Source of the DNA: Desulfobacterales bacterium
Lineage (GTDB): Bacteria; Desulfobacterota; Desulfobacteria; Desulfobacterales; Desulfobacteraceae
Length of the DNA stretch: 13,076 bases
Reading direction: 5' to 3'
NCBI GenBank assembly: GCA_022361135.1
Contig: JAKSBM010000415.1
Coordinates: forward strand, 1-13,076
The translations under genes and the position numbers were made by a program. Below are positions 7,397 through 13,013 of this stretch, piece after piece. Position 1 is the stretch's first letter, and each line of letters opens with the position of its first letter. The notes beneath the pieces were generated by a model. It ran no database searches. It worked only from the letters and a program-made list of their open reading frames with translations, and was not told where the DNA came from.

Positions 7397-8074
7397 CTAT
7401 TCAGTCCCCCGGGCCCGGGGGCAGATGGTCCGGCATTGGTTACATTCATAAAGGGCCCCGCCCCCCGGGGTCCATGAAAAGGAATGGGTCCGGCATATTT
7501 TCTGATCAATGGTGATGCCGTCCAGGGCATTTCCCGGGCATACCTCCAGGCAAAGTTTGCAATCGGGCAGGCAAGCCTGTGCATGGACCAGGGGATCGGC
7601 GTCCAACTCCAAATCCGTGAGCACCGCGCCCAGCCAAATCATATTGCCATACTTCGGGTTCACAAGCAGGGTGTTTTTCCCCAGGGTGCCCAGACCGGCC
7701 AGGACGGCCGCATGCTTCAAGGAAATGATTCCCCGCCCGTGCTGCCGCTCCCCATCCCAATATTCATAGGGCTCGTCCACGGGCACGGGATTGGCCAGGG
7801 CCCCGCCCTGTTCCAAGGTTTGGCAGAGACCAAAGGTAATCTCCTCCAATTGTTTGACCATCATGTTTCGGATAAAGGTATAGGGGGCCAGGGATTTGGC
7901 CGCCATAAAAGAGGTGGGAAATCGGGAAAGGAAAACCACCACGGACCGGCAGTGGGGAAAGACATCTGTGGGGTGAAACCCCTGGGGCGCATCAACGAAC
8001 CGATCCACCGAAGCAATTTGACATAGATCCGCACCCAGACGTTCTGCTGCGGACTTCACAAAACCTGCATCCAT
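7397..8074 (-). CDS. Short QueG-like (COG1600) double [4Fe-4S] protein
   Basis: A 225-aa relative of epoxyqueuosine reductase QueG. Visible hallmarks: SLKHAAVLAGLGTLGKNTLLVNPKYG (residues about 118-143), matching the AGLGxxGKNTLLxNPKYG cobalamin/substrate-site region of QueG, then LGAVLTDL, and two cluster motifs: C168-x3-C172-x2-C175-x3-C179-P, and C194 plus C211-x2-C214-x3-C218-P, enough for two [4Fe-4S] clusters. QueG is about 350-380 aa and ends in a HEAT-like RNA-binding part, which is absent here; the protein stops seven residues after the last cysteine. It is therefore probably one of the short QueG-like proteins of anaerobes with an unknown electron-transfer or reductase role. AAGGAG lies about 8 nt before the ATG at 8072-8074. 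First gene of a two-gene unit with the MBL hydrolase; the hypothetical gene at 8234-8680 is 159 bp upstream on the same strand. Confidence 0.85.
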   Translation of the reverse strand: MDAGFVKSAAERLGADLCQIASVDRFVDAPQGFHPTDVFPHCRSVVVFLSRFPTSFMAAKSLAPYTFIRNMMVKQLEEITFGLCQTLEQGGALANPVPVDEPYEYWDGERQHGRGIISLKHAAVLAGLGTLGKNTLLVNPKYGNMIWLGAVLTDLELDADPLVHAQACLPDCKLCLEVCPGNALDGITIDQKICRTHSFSWTPGGGALYECNQCRTICPRARGTE

Positions 8075-8226
8075 GCAACATCTCCTTGGCTAGTATCTCC
8101 ATCAAGGATGTAACATGGCACAAAGTCCCGGGATTCTCAAGGAAGATCCATGTCCGGGTGAAATTTCAGGACAATTACCCCAAAAACCATTGGAATGGAA
8201 GGTTGTCTCCCCCCATTTCCTATATA

Positions 8227-8245
8227 CCCCAGACTAATCCTGGGG
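8227..8245 (-). other. Small hairpin across the stop codon of the hypothetical gene
   Basis: CCCCAG (8227-8232) and CTGGGG (8240-8245) form a 6-bp stem with a 7-nt loop that includes the stop codon at 8234-8236. No U-tract follows on the minus strand, so an intrinsic terminator is doubtful; it may simply be a weak 3' structure. Confidence 0.3.
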
Positions 8246-8680
8246 GATCAAATGATCAAACAGGGTCTCGATCTGCTCAATCCCGGCCAGGTTGAGCCCC
8301 ACCCGGATAACACCCAGGTCGCATTGGGGAAAACCGCTGAAACAGCGGACCCGGGCCGCCCGTAAAAAGGTCATGGAATCCGGACCGTCGTACCCCAATT
8401 GCCTGGCCTGGTCCCGCACCCCCGGGCAAGTCCTGTGGGTCCATTTCAGATTACCCTCGGGGGTCTCAATGAGGAATCCATAGCCCAGAATCAAGGGAGC
8501 ATCCCCATTGGACTTTCGCCAGATCAGCCAGATCATGTCCCCTGCTTCCGGTGACACCTCTTGCTTCTGATTAGGCCTTGGAGGCGGATACCAGATGGCA
8601 TTGAACTCCTCGGCAAAAAGGGATTGGGTATTTTTTTCATCCACCTTGGCATCGGTACCGCAATAAATCAAAACCTGCAT
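8234..8680 (-). CDS. Hypothetical protein, 148 aa
   Basis: No family recognised with confidence. The gene is supported by GGGAGG 6 nt before the ATG at 8678-8680, typical codon use and placement in a minus-strand gene row. The product starts MQVLIYCGTDAKVDEKNTQS. It has no signal peptide or membrane helix. A central GDMIWLIWRKSN segment followed by GYGFLIETPEG is reminiscent of the beta-barrel of PUA/EVE/ASCH-like domains, which bind modified nucleic acids, but this is a resemblance in pattern only. Two cysteines near the middle and end (TCPGVRDQ and FPQCDLG) and one at CGTD are too scattered to call a metal site. It lies 159 bp upstream of the QueG-like gene and may or may not be cotranscribed with it. 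Confidence 0.75.
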   Translation of the reverse strand: MQVLIYCGTDAKVDEKNTQSLFAEEFNAIWYPPPRPNQKQEVSPEAGDMIWLIWRKSNGDAPLILGYGFLIETPEGNLKWTHRTCPGVRDQARQLGYDGPDSMTFLRAARVRCFSGFPQCDLGVIRVGLNLAGIEQIETLFDHLIPQD

Positions 8681-8707
8681 GGCAAACCTCCCATCATTTA
8701 AAAATTA

Positions 8708-8722
8708 AGGATCGCAGATCCT
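8708..8722. promoter_or_regulatory. Palindrome in the 289-bp divergent region between the hypothetical and LUD genes
   Basis: AGGATC (8708-8713) and GATCCT (8717-8722) are perfect inverted arms around GCA, 27 nt before the hypothetical gene start. It could be an operator or a leader hairpin. In the rest of 8681-8969 I see A-rich stretches and a TTGACG (8902-8907) without a convincing -10; no small gene or RNA is evident. Confidence 0.25.
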
Positions 8723-8969
8723 ATGAAAAGACGGGAATACCTCACCCGTTACCCACCTGCTTTGTTGCACCAAAAACAAAATCCATGGAGTTCTCAATCA
8801 TGGGGTAGAGGAAAGAAAGGAAAAGAAAAGCCAGCGCAACCTAAACCATTGTAATATCAGGATTGTCTCACCAGAACAAGCCCGCACCCCAAAACCAGAC
8901 ATTGACGCCGGGGCGCAACCATGGCAGATAGGAATGTTTTACCAACCCCAAACCCCAAGGACAAAAAAA

Positions 8970-9623
8970 ATGAAAGATCCCATTGGTAACTTTCACAGCC
9001 TGCGGCTGGCCGAACTCAAGGAAACCCTGGAAGCCAACAACTTCGAAGTTTATATTGCCGAGAACACCGACCAGGCAAGGGAGATCGTCACCCAGGACAT
9101 CATTCCCGCCACCCAATCCACCACCATTGCCTGGGGCGGCTCCATGACCCTCATGGGATCGGGTATCCCCGAAGCCCTCAAGGCCGACGATAAGCTGGAT
9201 GTCATCGATGCCAAGGAAGAAGGCATCTCCCCGGAAGAAAAGGCCGCCCGGATCAAACGGGCCATGACCGCCGACCTCTATTTCACCGGAACCAACGCCA
9301 TCACAGACCAGGGATTTCTGGTGAACCTGGACATGGTGGGCAACCGGGTGGGTGCCCTGACCTTTGGCCCCAAGAACGTGGTGGTCCTGACGGGTCAGAA
9401 CAAGTGGTGCGCCGATGTGGAATCGGCCATGAACCGAATCAAGGAATATGCCGCCCCGGCCAATGCCATGCGCCTGGACATGAAAACCCCCTGCGTGAAA
9501 ACCGGGTATTGCATGGATTGCAACAGCCCCCAGCGCATCTGCAACACCTGGACCATCACGGAAAAATCCTTTCCCAAGAACCGGGTAAAAATCGTCCTGA
9601 TCAAGGAAGAACTGGGACTTTAA
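8970..9623 (+). CDS. LUD-domain (DUF162/LutC-like) protein with C-terminal cysteine cluster
   Basis: A 217-aa LUD-domain protein, the family of LutC/YkgG and the C-terminal domain region of LutB. The ATG at 8970 has AAGGA 8 nt upstream; twelve extra codons further up are not used. Typical segments: FEVYIAENTDQAREIV, IAWGGSMTLMGSGIPEAL (about 53-70, GGSxTLxxxG), ADLYFTGTNAITDQGFLVNL (101-120) and GNRVGALTFGPKNVVVLTGQ, all standard for the stand-alone LUD proteins of anaerobes. The tail has C175-x5-C181-x2-C184-x6-C191 (PC, GYC, DC, RIC), a likely metal or Fe-S site; C147 lies just after the core. LutC works with LutA/LutB in lactate oxidation, but no lutAB is here, so that role is not supported. 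It is monocistronic and its stop overlaps the stop of the convergent lysR gene. Confidence 0.92.
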   Translation: MKDPIGNFHSLRLAELKETLEANNFEVYIAENTDQAREIVTQDIIPATQSTTIAWGGSMTLMGSGIPEALKADDKLDVIDAKEEGISPEEKAARIKRAMTADLYFTGTNAITDQGFLVNLDMVGNRVGALTFGPKNVVVLTGQNKWCADVESAMNRIKEYAAPANAMRLDMKTPCVKTGYCMDCNSPQRICNTWTITEKSFPKNRVKIVLIKEELGL

Positions 9624-10555
9624 CCCCCTTCCATTCCCAGGGACAGGTTACTGCTGTTTTCAGCCATGTTCTTTTCCATGGCTGAAAACAACCAGTTTCC
9701 AGCCCGCCCCAATGCAAGGTCCCTGGACCAGGACATGATAATGGGCGGGCGCAACACCGCCTCCCCGAAATCCACCTCTATTTTCTCCAACCGCCCGGCC
9801 TTAAGGTCGTCGTGTACCAAGTGACTGGGCAGAATCCCCCACCCAAACCCCTGGAGCAAAAGTGTCCGTATCAGCGCCTCATCTTCCACCCACCAGACCC
9901 GGTTGGAATAAACCGGCAATGGGGGACCCACATCATCCCCCCGGGAACTCACCTCGATCTGGCGCACGGAATCCAACACAGAAATATCCAACCCCGGCCC
10001 TCCCAGGCCCTGGTCGGGACGGGCAACGGGAATAAAATCCAAATGTCCCACAATGCGATAATCAAACCGGGCATTCCACCCTTCCGAGGGAAGCCCCGTG
10101 GGCATCATCACTCCAAAATCAATCCGCCCCTTTTTGAGCATGCCCCAGACATCGTTCAATGTACCCGAAAGAATCTCCACTTCCGTTTCCGGGAATCGTT
10201 CCTGGAATCGATCCAGAATGGTCCCGTCGGCAAAGGCGAGTTTGGGAAGGGTTTCCGATACGGCCAGCCGCACCCGGGGTTCGGTGGTTCCGGCCAGAAC
10301 ATCCGCCTTGGCCACCATGGCCCGGCACCGGGACAGAATACTCTCCGCCTCCCGTAGAAAGATCTCCCCCACATCGGTGAGAACCGGGTATTTCCCCGAC
10401 CGGTCGAACAGGGTAAGCCCCAGATCGATTTCAAGGTTTGAAATTGCCGTACTGATCCCCGACTGCGCCTTCCCCAGCCTCCGGGCAGCCCCTGAAAAGG
10501 AACCGGCTTTGGCCGATGCCCGAAAGGCCTCCAATTGATCCAAATTAATTTTCAT
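9620..10555 (-). CDS. LysR family transcriptional regulator, likely controlling the adjacent PACE efflux genes
   Basis: A 311-aa LTTR of normal length. I start at the ATG at 10553-10555 (MKINLDQLEAFRASAKAGSF), which has an AGG 8 nt upstream; a TTG two codons earlier is possible. The N-terminal winged helix-turn-helix is clear: SFSGAARRLGKAQSGISTAI, then NLEIDLGLTLFDRSGKYPVL and TDVGEIFLREAESIL, followed by the linker and the effector domain (VRLAVSETLPKL, LKKGRIDFGVMMP). It is divergent from the first PACE gene with a 101-bp intergenic region. In Acinetobacter the LTTR AceR activates aceI, a PACE gene, and many PACE genes sit beside a divergent LTTR, so control of the two PACE genes is the natural inference. 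The 3' end overlaps the LUD gene by 4 nt (shared TTAA) and carries a long inverted repeat. Confidence 0.93.
   Translation of the reverse strand: MKINLDQLEAFRASAKAGSFSGAARRLGKAQSGISTAISNLEIDLGLTLFDRSGKYPVLTDVGEIFLREAESILSRCRAMVAKADVLAGTTEPRVRLAVSETLPKLAFADGTILDRFQERFPETEVEILSGTLNDVWGMLKKGRIDFGVMMPTGLPSEGWNARFDYRIVGHLDFIPVARPDQGLGGPGLDISVLDSVRQIEVSSRGDDVGPPLPVYSNRVWWVEDEALIRTLLLQGFGWGILPSHLVHDDLKAGRLEKIEVDFGEAVLRPPIIMSWSRDLALGRAGNWLFSAMEKNMAENSSNLSLGMEGG
9655..9690. repeat. Perfect 14-bp inverted repeat inside the lysR 3' coding end
   Basis: TGTTTTCAGCCATG (9655-9668) and CATGGCTGAAAACA (9677-9690) with an 8-nt loop (TTCTTTTC). It begins 32 nt past the LUD stop on the plus strand, while on the minus strand it encodes residues of the LysR C-terminus (around FSAMEKNMAENS). 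It has no U-tract on either side, so it is not a standard intrinsic terminator, but a stem this long could still halt or stabilise the LUD transcript. Confidence 0.7.
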
Positions 10556-10578
10556 CCCCAAAACCTATCAAAAATTCA

Positions 10579-10602
10579 GATACGTATCAACTTTCTTCCA
10601 TC
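10579..10602. promoter_or_regulatory. Candidate LysR operator and motif upstream of the first PACE gene
   Basis: The 101-bp lysR/PACE intergenic region holds a perfect 10-bp palindrome GATACGTATC (10579-10588), followed directly by AACTTTCTTCCATC (10589-10602), which recurs with one change before the second PACE gene (11250-11263). LTTRs usually bind such dyads in divergent regions. No convincing -35/-10 pair was found for the PACE gene. Confidence 0.45.
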
Positions 10603-10656
10603 CAATGCTCATAGTAGATAGACCCATTTTTAACCCCAAAACGCAGGAGACAGCAA

Positions 10657-11100
10657 ATGAGCCACCCCCAGCAAATGCGGTCCGGCATGGATCGTATCCG
10701 CCACGCCCTCTTATTCGAACTCATCCTTCTGGCTTTCACCCTAGTGATCCTAACCGGTCTGCTCCACAAACCCGCGACCCAGATGGGGGCCTTCAGCATC
10801 CTCATGTCCGCCCTGGCCATGATCTGGAACTATATTTACAATTGGATGTTCGACCATGGGCTGGTCCGTTTCAACCGCCCCCTCTATCCCCGGAGTTTCA
10901 GACTCAGGGCCTTCCATGCCGTCTGCTTTGAGCTCGGGCTCATGACCGTATCATTGCCCACCACCATGGTCTGGATGGACTTTACTCTGATCCAAGCCTT
11001 TGTCCTGGATTTTTCCTTTGTCCTGGGCTCCCTTCTCTACGCTGTGATTTTCAACTATGCCTACGACACAGTATTTCCAATCCCCCAGGCCGTTTCCTGA
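10657..11100 (+). CDS. PACE family efflux transporter (first of tandem pair)
   Basis: A 147-aa membrane protein of the proteobacterial antimicrobial compound efflux family (AceI type), which exports biocides such as chlorhexidine or, as proposed, polyamines, using a proton gradient. It consists of two bacterial transmembrane pair repeats. The internal repeat is exact in spacing: R13-x2-H16-A-x2-F20-E21 and R84-x2-H87-A-x2-F91-E92, then WNYxYxxxFD (57-66) and FNYAYDxxFP (132-141). E21 corresponds to the essential proton-linked Glu of AceI (E15). The RPLYPR loop (about 74-79) joins the halves. Four helices are visible. AGGAGA lies about 6 nt before the ATG. Divergent from the LysR gene, 225 bp before the second paralog. 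Confidence 0.93.
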   Translation: MSHPQQMRSGMDRIRHALLFELILLAFTLVILTGLLHKPATQMGAFSILMSALAMIWNYIYNWMFDHGLVRFNRPLYPRSFRLRAFHAVCFELGLMTVSLPTTMVWMDFTLIQAFVLDFSFVLGSLLYAVIFNYAYDTVFPIPQAVS

Positions 11101-11115
11101 CCCGGCCCACCCATG

Positions 11116-11132
11116 GGATCGTCCACCGATCC
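11116..11132 (+). other. Small hairpin after the first PACE gene
   Basis: GGATCG (11116-11121) and CGATCC (11127-11132) with a 5-nt loop, 15 nt after the stop at 11100. No U-tract follows, so termination here is unproven; the second PACE gene could be reached by read-through. The rest of the 225-bp gap holds only the motif region at 11250-11280. Confidence 0.3.
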
Positions 11133-11249
11133 GGCCACTCCCAAAGCCCCAAGGCGATGACGATCCAGCTTTACCATGGCTCCCAAAACCATCCATTTCC
11201 CCAGGGAAAAAGAACCAACACCAACCTATCATCATTTCCGATAGATCCT

Positions 11250-11280
11250 AACTTTGTTCCATCACAAATACCTGGTATTT
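11250..11280. promoter_or_regulatory. Candidate regulatory region of the second PACE gene
   Basis: AACTTTGTTCCATC (11250-11263) matches 13 of 14 bases of the motif at 10589-10602 before the first PACE gene. It is followed by a near-palindrome, AAATACC-T-GGTATTT (11266-11280), with perfect 7-bp arms and an ATAC/GTAT core like that of GATACGTATC. This suggests a shared regulator or a relic of the duplication. No clear -35/-10 was identified. Confidence 0.45.
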
Positions 11281-11325
11281 AATCCATAGAATTTTTTAAA
11301 ACCCAAGTTCATCTGGAGTAAAACA

Positions 11326-11769
11326 ATGGAGAAGAAACCCCAAATGAGATCCGGGTTGGACCGGATCCGCCATGCCCTTTTATTTGAAGGAATCCTTTTG
11401 ACCCTCACCGTGGTGATCCTCACGGGCCTGTTCAACAAATCCGCCACCCACATGGGCGCCCTGGGCATCCTCACCTCCCTGGTGGCCATGGCCTGGAACT
11501 ATGTATACAACCTGCTCTTTGACCATACCCTCATCCGCATGGGCCGCCCCCTCTACCCCCGGGGAATCAAAATGAGAAGCCTCCACGCCATCGTATTTGA
11601 ACTGGGGCTCATGTTTTTCACCGTCCCCCTGGTCATGGTCATCATGAAATTCACCTTTATCCAGGCCCTGCTCATGGATGTGGGACTGGTGGCCGGAATC
11701 CTGGTCTACACCCTGGCCTTCAACTATGCCTATGACTGGATTTTCCCCATTCCCCAGGAAGCCGCCTGA
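11326..11769 (+). CDS. PACE family efflux transporter (second of tandem pair)
   Basis: A 147-aa PACE protein, the same length as its neighbour and alignable without gaps; I count about 87 of 147 identical residues (59%). It keeps all key positions: R13-x2-H16-A-x2-F20-E21 and R84-x2-H87-A-x2-F91-E92, WNYxYNxxFD, RPLYPR and FNYAYDxxFPIPQ. The differences cluster in lipid-facing helix positions and in the first five residues. GGAG lies about 7 nt before the ATG. The pair is most simply a tandem duplication; since AceI-type proteins can form dimers, a heterodimer is possible, as in paired SMR exporters, though this is inference. A candidate terminator follows at 11798-11829. Confidence 0.93.
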   Translation: MEKKPQMRSGLDRIRHALLFEGILLTLTVVILTGLFNKSATHMGALGILTSLVAMAWNYVYNLLFDHTLIRMGRPLYPRGIKMRSLHAIVFELGLMFFTVPLVMVIMKFTFIQALLMDVGLVAGILVYTLAFNYAYDWIFPIPQEAA

Positions 11770-11797
11770 TCCCCCTTCACAGAATCGAATAAAATGT

Positions 11798-11829
11798 CAC
11801 CCCGGTGCGTCTTGAAAAGCGCCGGGGTG
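11798..11829 (+). terminator. Hairpin, possible terminator after the second PACE gene
   Basis: CACCCCGGTGC (11798-11808) and GCGCCGGGGTG (11819-11829) form an 11-bp stem with one G-T wobble and a 10-nt loop, 29 nt past the stop. The U-tract is poor (TTACCC), but the stem is very GC-rich and it sits between two transcription units. Confidence 0.55.
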
Positions 11830-11865
11830 TTACCCGCCTCCCCCTCGCATGGTAAATTATTTGTA

Positions 11866-11903
11866 TTGACAGGGAGTAAAATCTCTACATATCATGTGCA
11901 CAT
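11866..11903 (+). promoter_or_regulatory. gntR promoter with overlapping operator-like palindrome
   Basis: TTGACA (11866-11871, perfect) and TATCAT (11890-11895, five of six) with an 18-nt spacer, about 132 nt before the gntR ATG. A perfect 10-bp palindrome ATGTGCACAT (11894-11903) covers the end of the -10 and the expected start site, and fits the loose GntR pattern GT-Nx-AC. The surrounding ATATCATGTGCACA (11889-11902) recurs with two changes at 12864-12877. This layout fits autorepression. Confidence 0.65.
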
Positions 11904-12027
11904 TAGATGCGTACCAGGGATTTTAACCACAGGATTCCCCCTCTTCCCGTTAAGTTAAACCCCCAGACGAAACTGCCAATTCCATCCATCCAGCGCCATT
12001 GATGGACATGAACATATGGAGGAAAGA

Positions 12028-12696
12028 ATGACAGTGAACCACTCTCGATCGGATAAAATCCACAATGAATTGCGAATGGACATCCTCACCGGTGCCATTG
12101 CCGGCGGCACCCGCTTGGCCGAATCCACCCTGGCCAAGGAAAAGGGGGTCAGCCGGACCCCGGCCCGGGAAGCCCTCCAGCAACTGGTGAAGGAAGGGTT
12201 GCTCCACGCCATTCCCCGGGCCGGATATATCGTCCGGGCGCCCTCGGAAAGCGATATCATGGATCTCTTCAAAACCCGGAGTTCCATCGAACGGGTGGCG
12301 GCCCAGACCGCCCTGGAATACATGGACGACCGGGTTCTCACCCTGCTGAACAACAACCTGGTCAAAACCCGGGCTGCCATTGAAACCGGGGCCCTGGAAA
12401 GCATGATCGAACTGGACACCGAATTCCACGCCATCATCTACAAGGCCACCCGGAGCAAATACCTCTACCGCATTTGCATGAACCTGTCCGATTACACCCT
12501 CCTCTTCCGCCAGGCCGTCATTGTCATCCCCGAAGCAGCAAACCGGGCAGAGGCCGACCACACCGCCATTTACAAAGCCTTTAAAGCCAAGGATCCCGAC
12601 CAGGTCAACCAGGCCATCAAAGCCCACCTGGATGTGGTGCGTCAAGACATTCTGCAACACCGCTCCCAATGGGATTCCAACGCGCCTTTTATCTGA
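12028..12696 (+). CDS. GntR family regulator, FadR subfamily with FCD ligand-binding domain
   Basis: A 222-aa regulator. I choose the ATG at 12028 because GGAGG (12018-12022) lies 5 nt before it; the in-frame ATG at 12016 lacks a site. Winged helix-turn-helix at residues about 8-72: LRMDILTGAIAGGTRLAEST, then VSRTPAREALQQLVKEGLL, the GntR signature, and RAGYIVR for the wing. The C-terminal FCD domain (about 78-208) shows the metal-binding set D130-x3-H134 (ELDTEFH), H178 (ADHTAIYKA) and H200 (IKAHL). FCD regulators commonly sense organic acids or acyl compounds and repress catabolic genes. The gene is followed by its own terminator and then by an epimerase-like gene whose promoter carries a similar operator-like element, so control of that locus and of itself is likely. 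Confidence 0.94.
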   Translation: MTVNHSRSDKIHNELRMDILTGAIAGGTRLAESTLAKEKGVSRTPAREALQQLVKEGLLHAIPRAGYIVRAPSESDIMDLFKTRSSIERVAAQTALEYMDDRVLTLLNNNLVKTRAAIETGALESMIELDTEFHAIIYKATRSKYLYRICMNLSDYTLLFRQAVIVIPEAANRAEADHTAIYKAFKAKDPDQVNQAIKAHLDVVRQDILQHRSQWDSNAPFI

Positions 12697-12720
12697 TTCT
12701 TAATTCCGTTTAAAGTAGTT

Positions 12721-12755
12721 ACGGGCAACCTTTCGAGGTTGTCCGTTTTCTTTTT
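12721..12755 (+). terminator. Strong Rho-independent terminator after gntR
   Basis: ACGGGCAACCT (12721-12731) and AGGTTGTCCGT (12736-12746) form an 11-bp stem (one G-T wobble) closed by a TTCG tetraloop, followed by TTTTCTTTTT. It starts 24 nt past the gntR stop, so the next gene must have its own promoter. Confidence 0.93.
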
Positions 12756-12829
12756 ACCCAGGCGATTTCATAATCAAAATCCCCATTTCATTTCCTATGC
12801 CGTGGAAGGAAAAGTATTTTGTTTTTTCC

Positions 12830-12877
12830 TTGACAAAGAAAAACCCCATTGATTATTAGATGTATATCAGTTGCACA
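12830..12877 (+). promoter_or_regulatory. Candidate promoter and GntR operator of the epimerase-like gene
   Basis: TTGACA (12830-12835) and TATTAG (12854-12859) with an 18-nt spacer, then ATATCAGTTGCACA (12864-12877), which matches 12 of 14 bases of the element over the gntR start site. The octamer ATTAGATG is also shared (11902-11909 and 12855-12862). The element lies at the expected +1, a repressing position. The 317-bp gap before the next gene holds only this and the terminator at 12721-12755. The -10 is only moderate. Confidence 0.5.
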
Positions 12878-13013
12878 GCAAGCCTGTTTTTCCCCTGGCC
12901 CGAGCATTACCCACCCGGTCCGACACCCCGACGGACGCAACTGAGATTCCATTGTCCCATCAACAATCTGTTTTGCTAAACCGTACCTATTTCTTGCCAT
13001 AAGGAGGTGCCAG

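Noticed and set aside
8970..9623. Part of a lutABC lactate-oxidation operon
   Set aside because: No lutA or lutB is adjacent and the gene is alone between divergent and convergent neighbours.
11985..12006. TCCATC/GATGGA hairpin in the gntR leader as a riboswitch
   Set aside because: Only six base pairs and no conserved aptamer features; such short dyads are expected by chance.
11950..12669. 239-aa minus-strand open frame
   Set aside because: Antisense of the GntR gene, which has full wHTH and FCD motifs; the shadow is Gly/Val-rich and lacks a start site.
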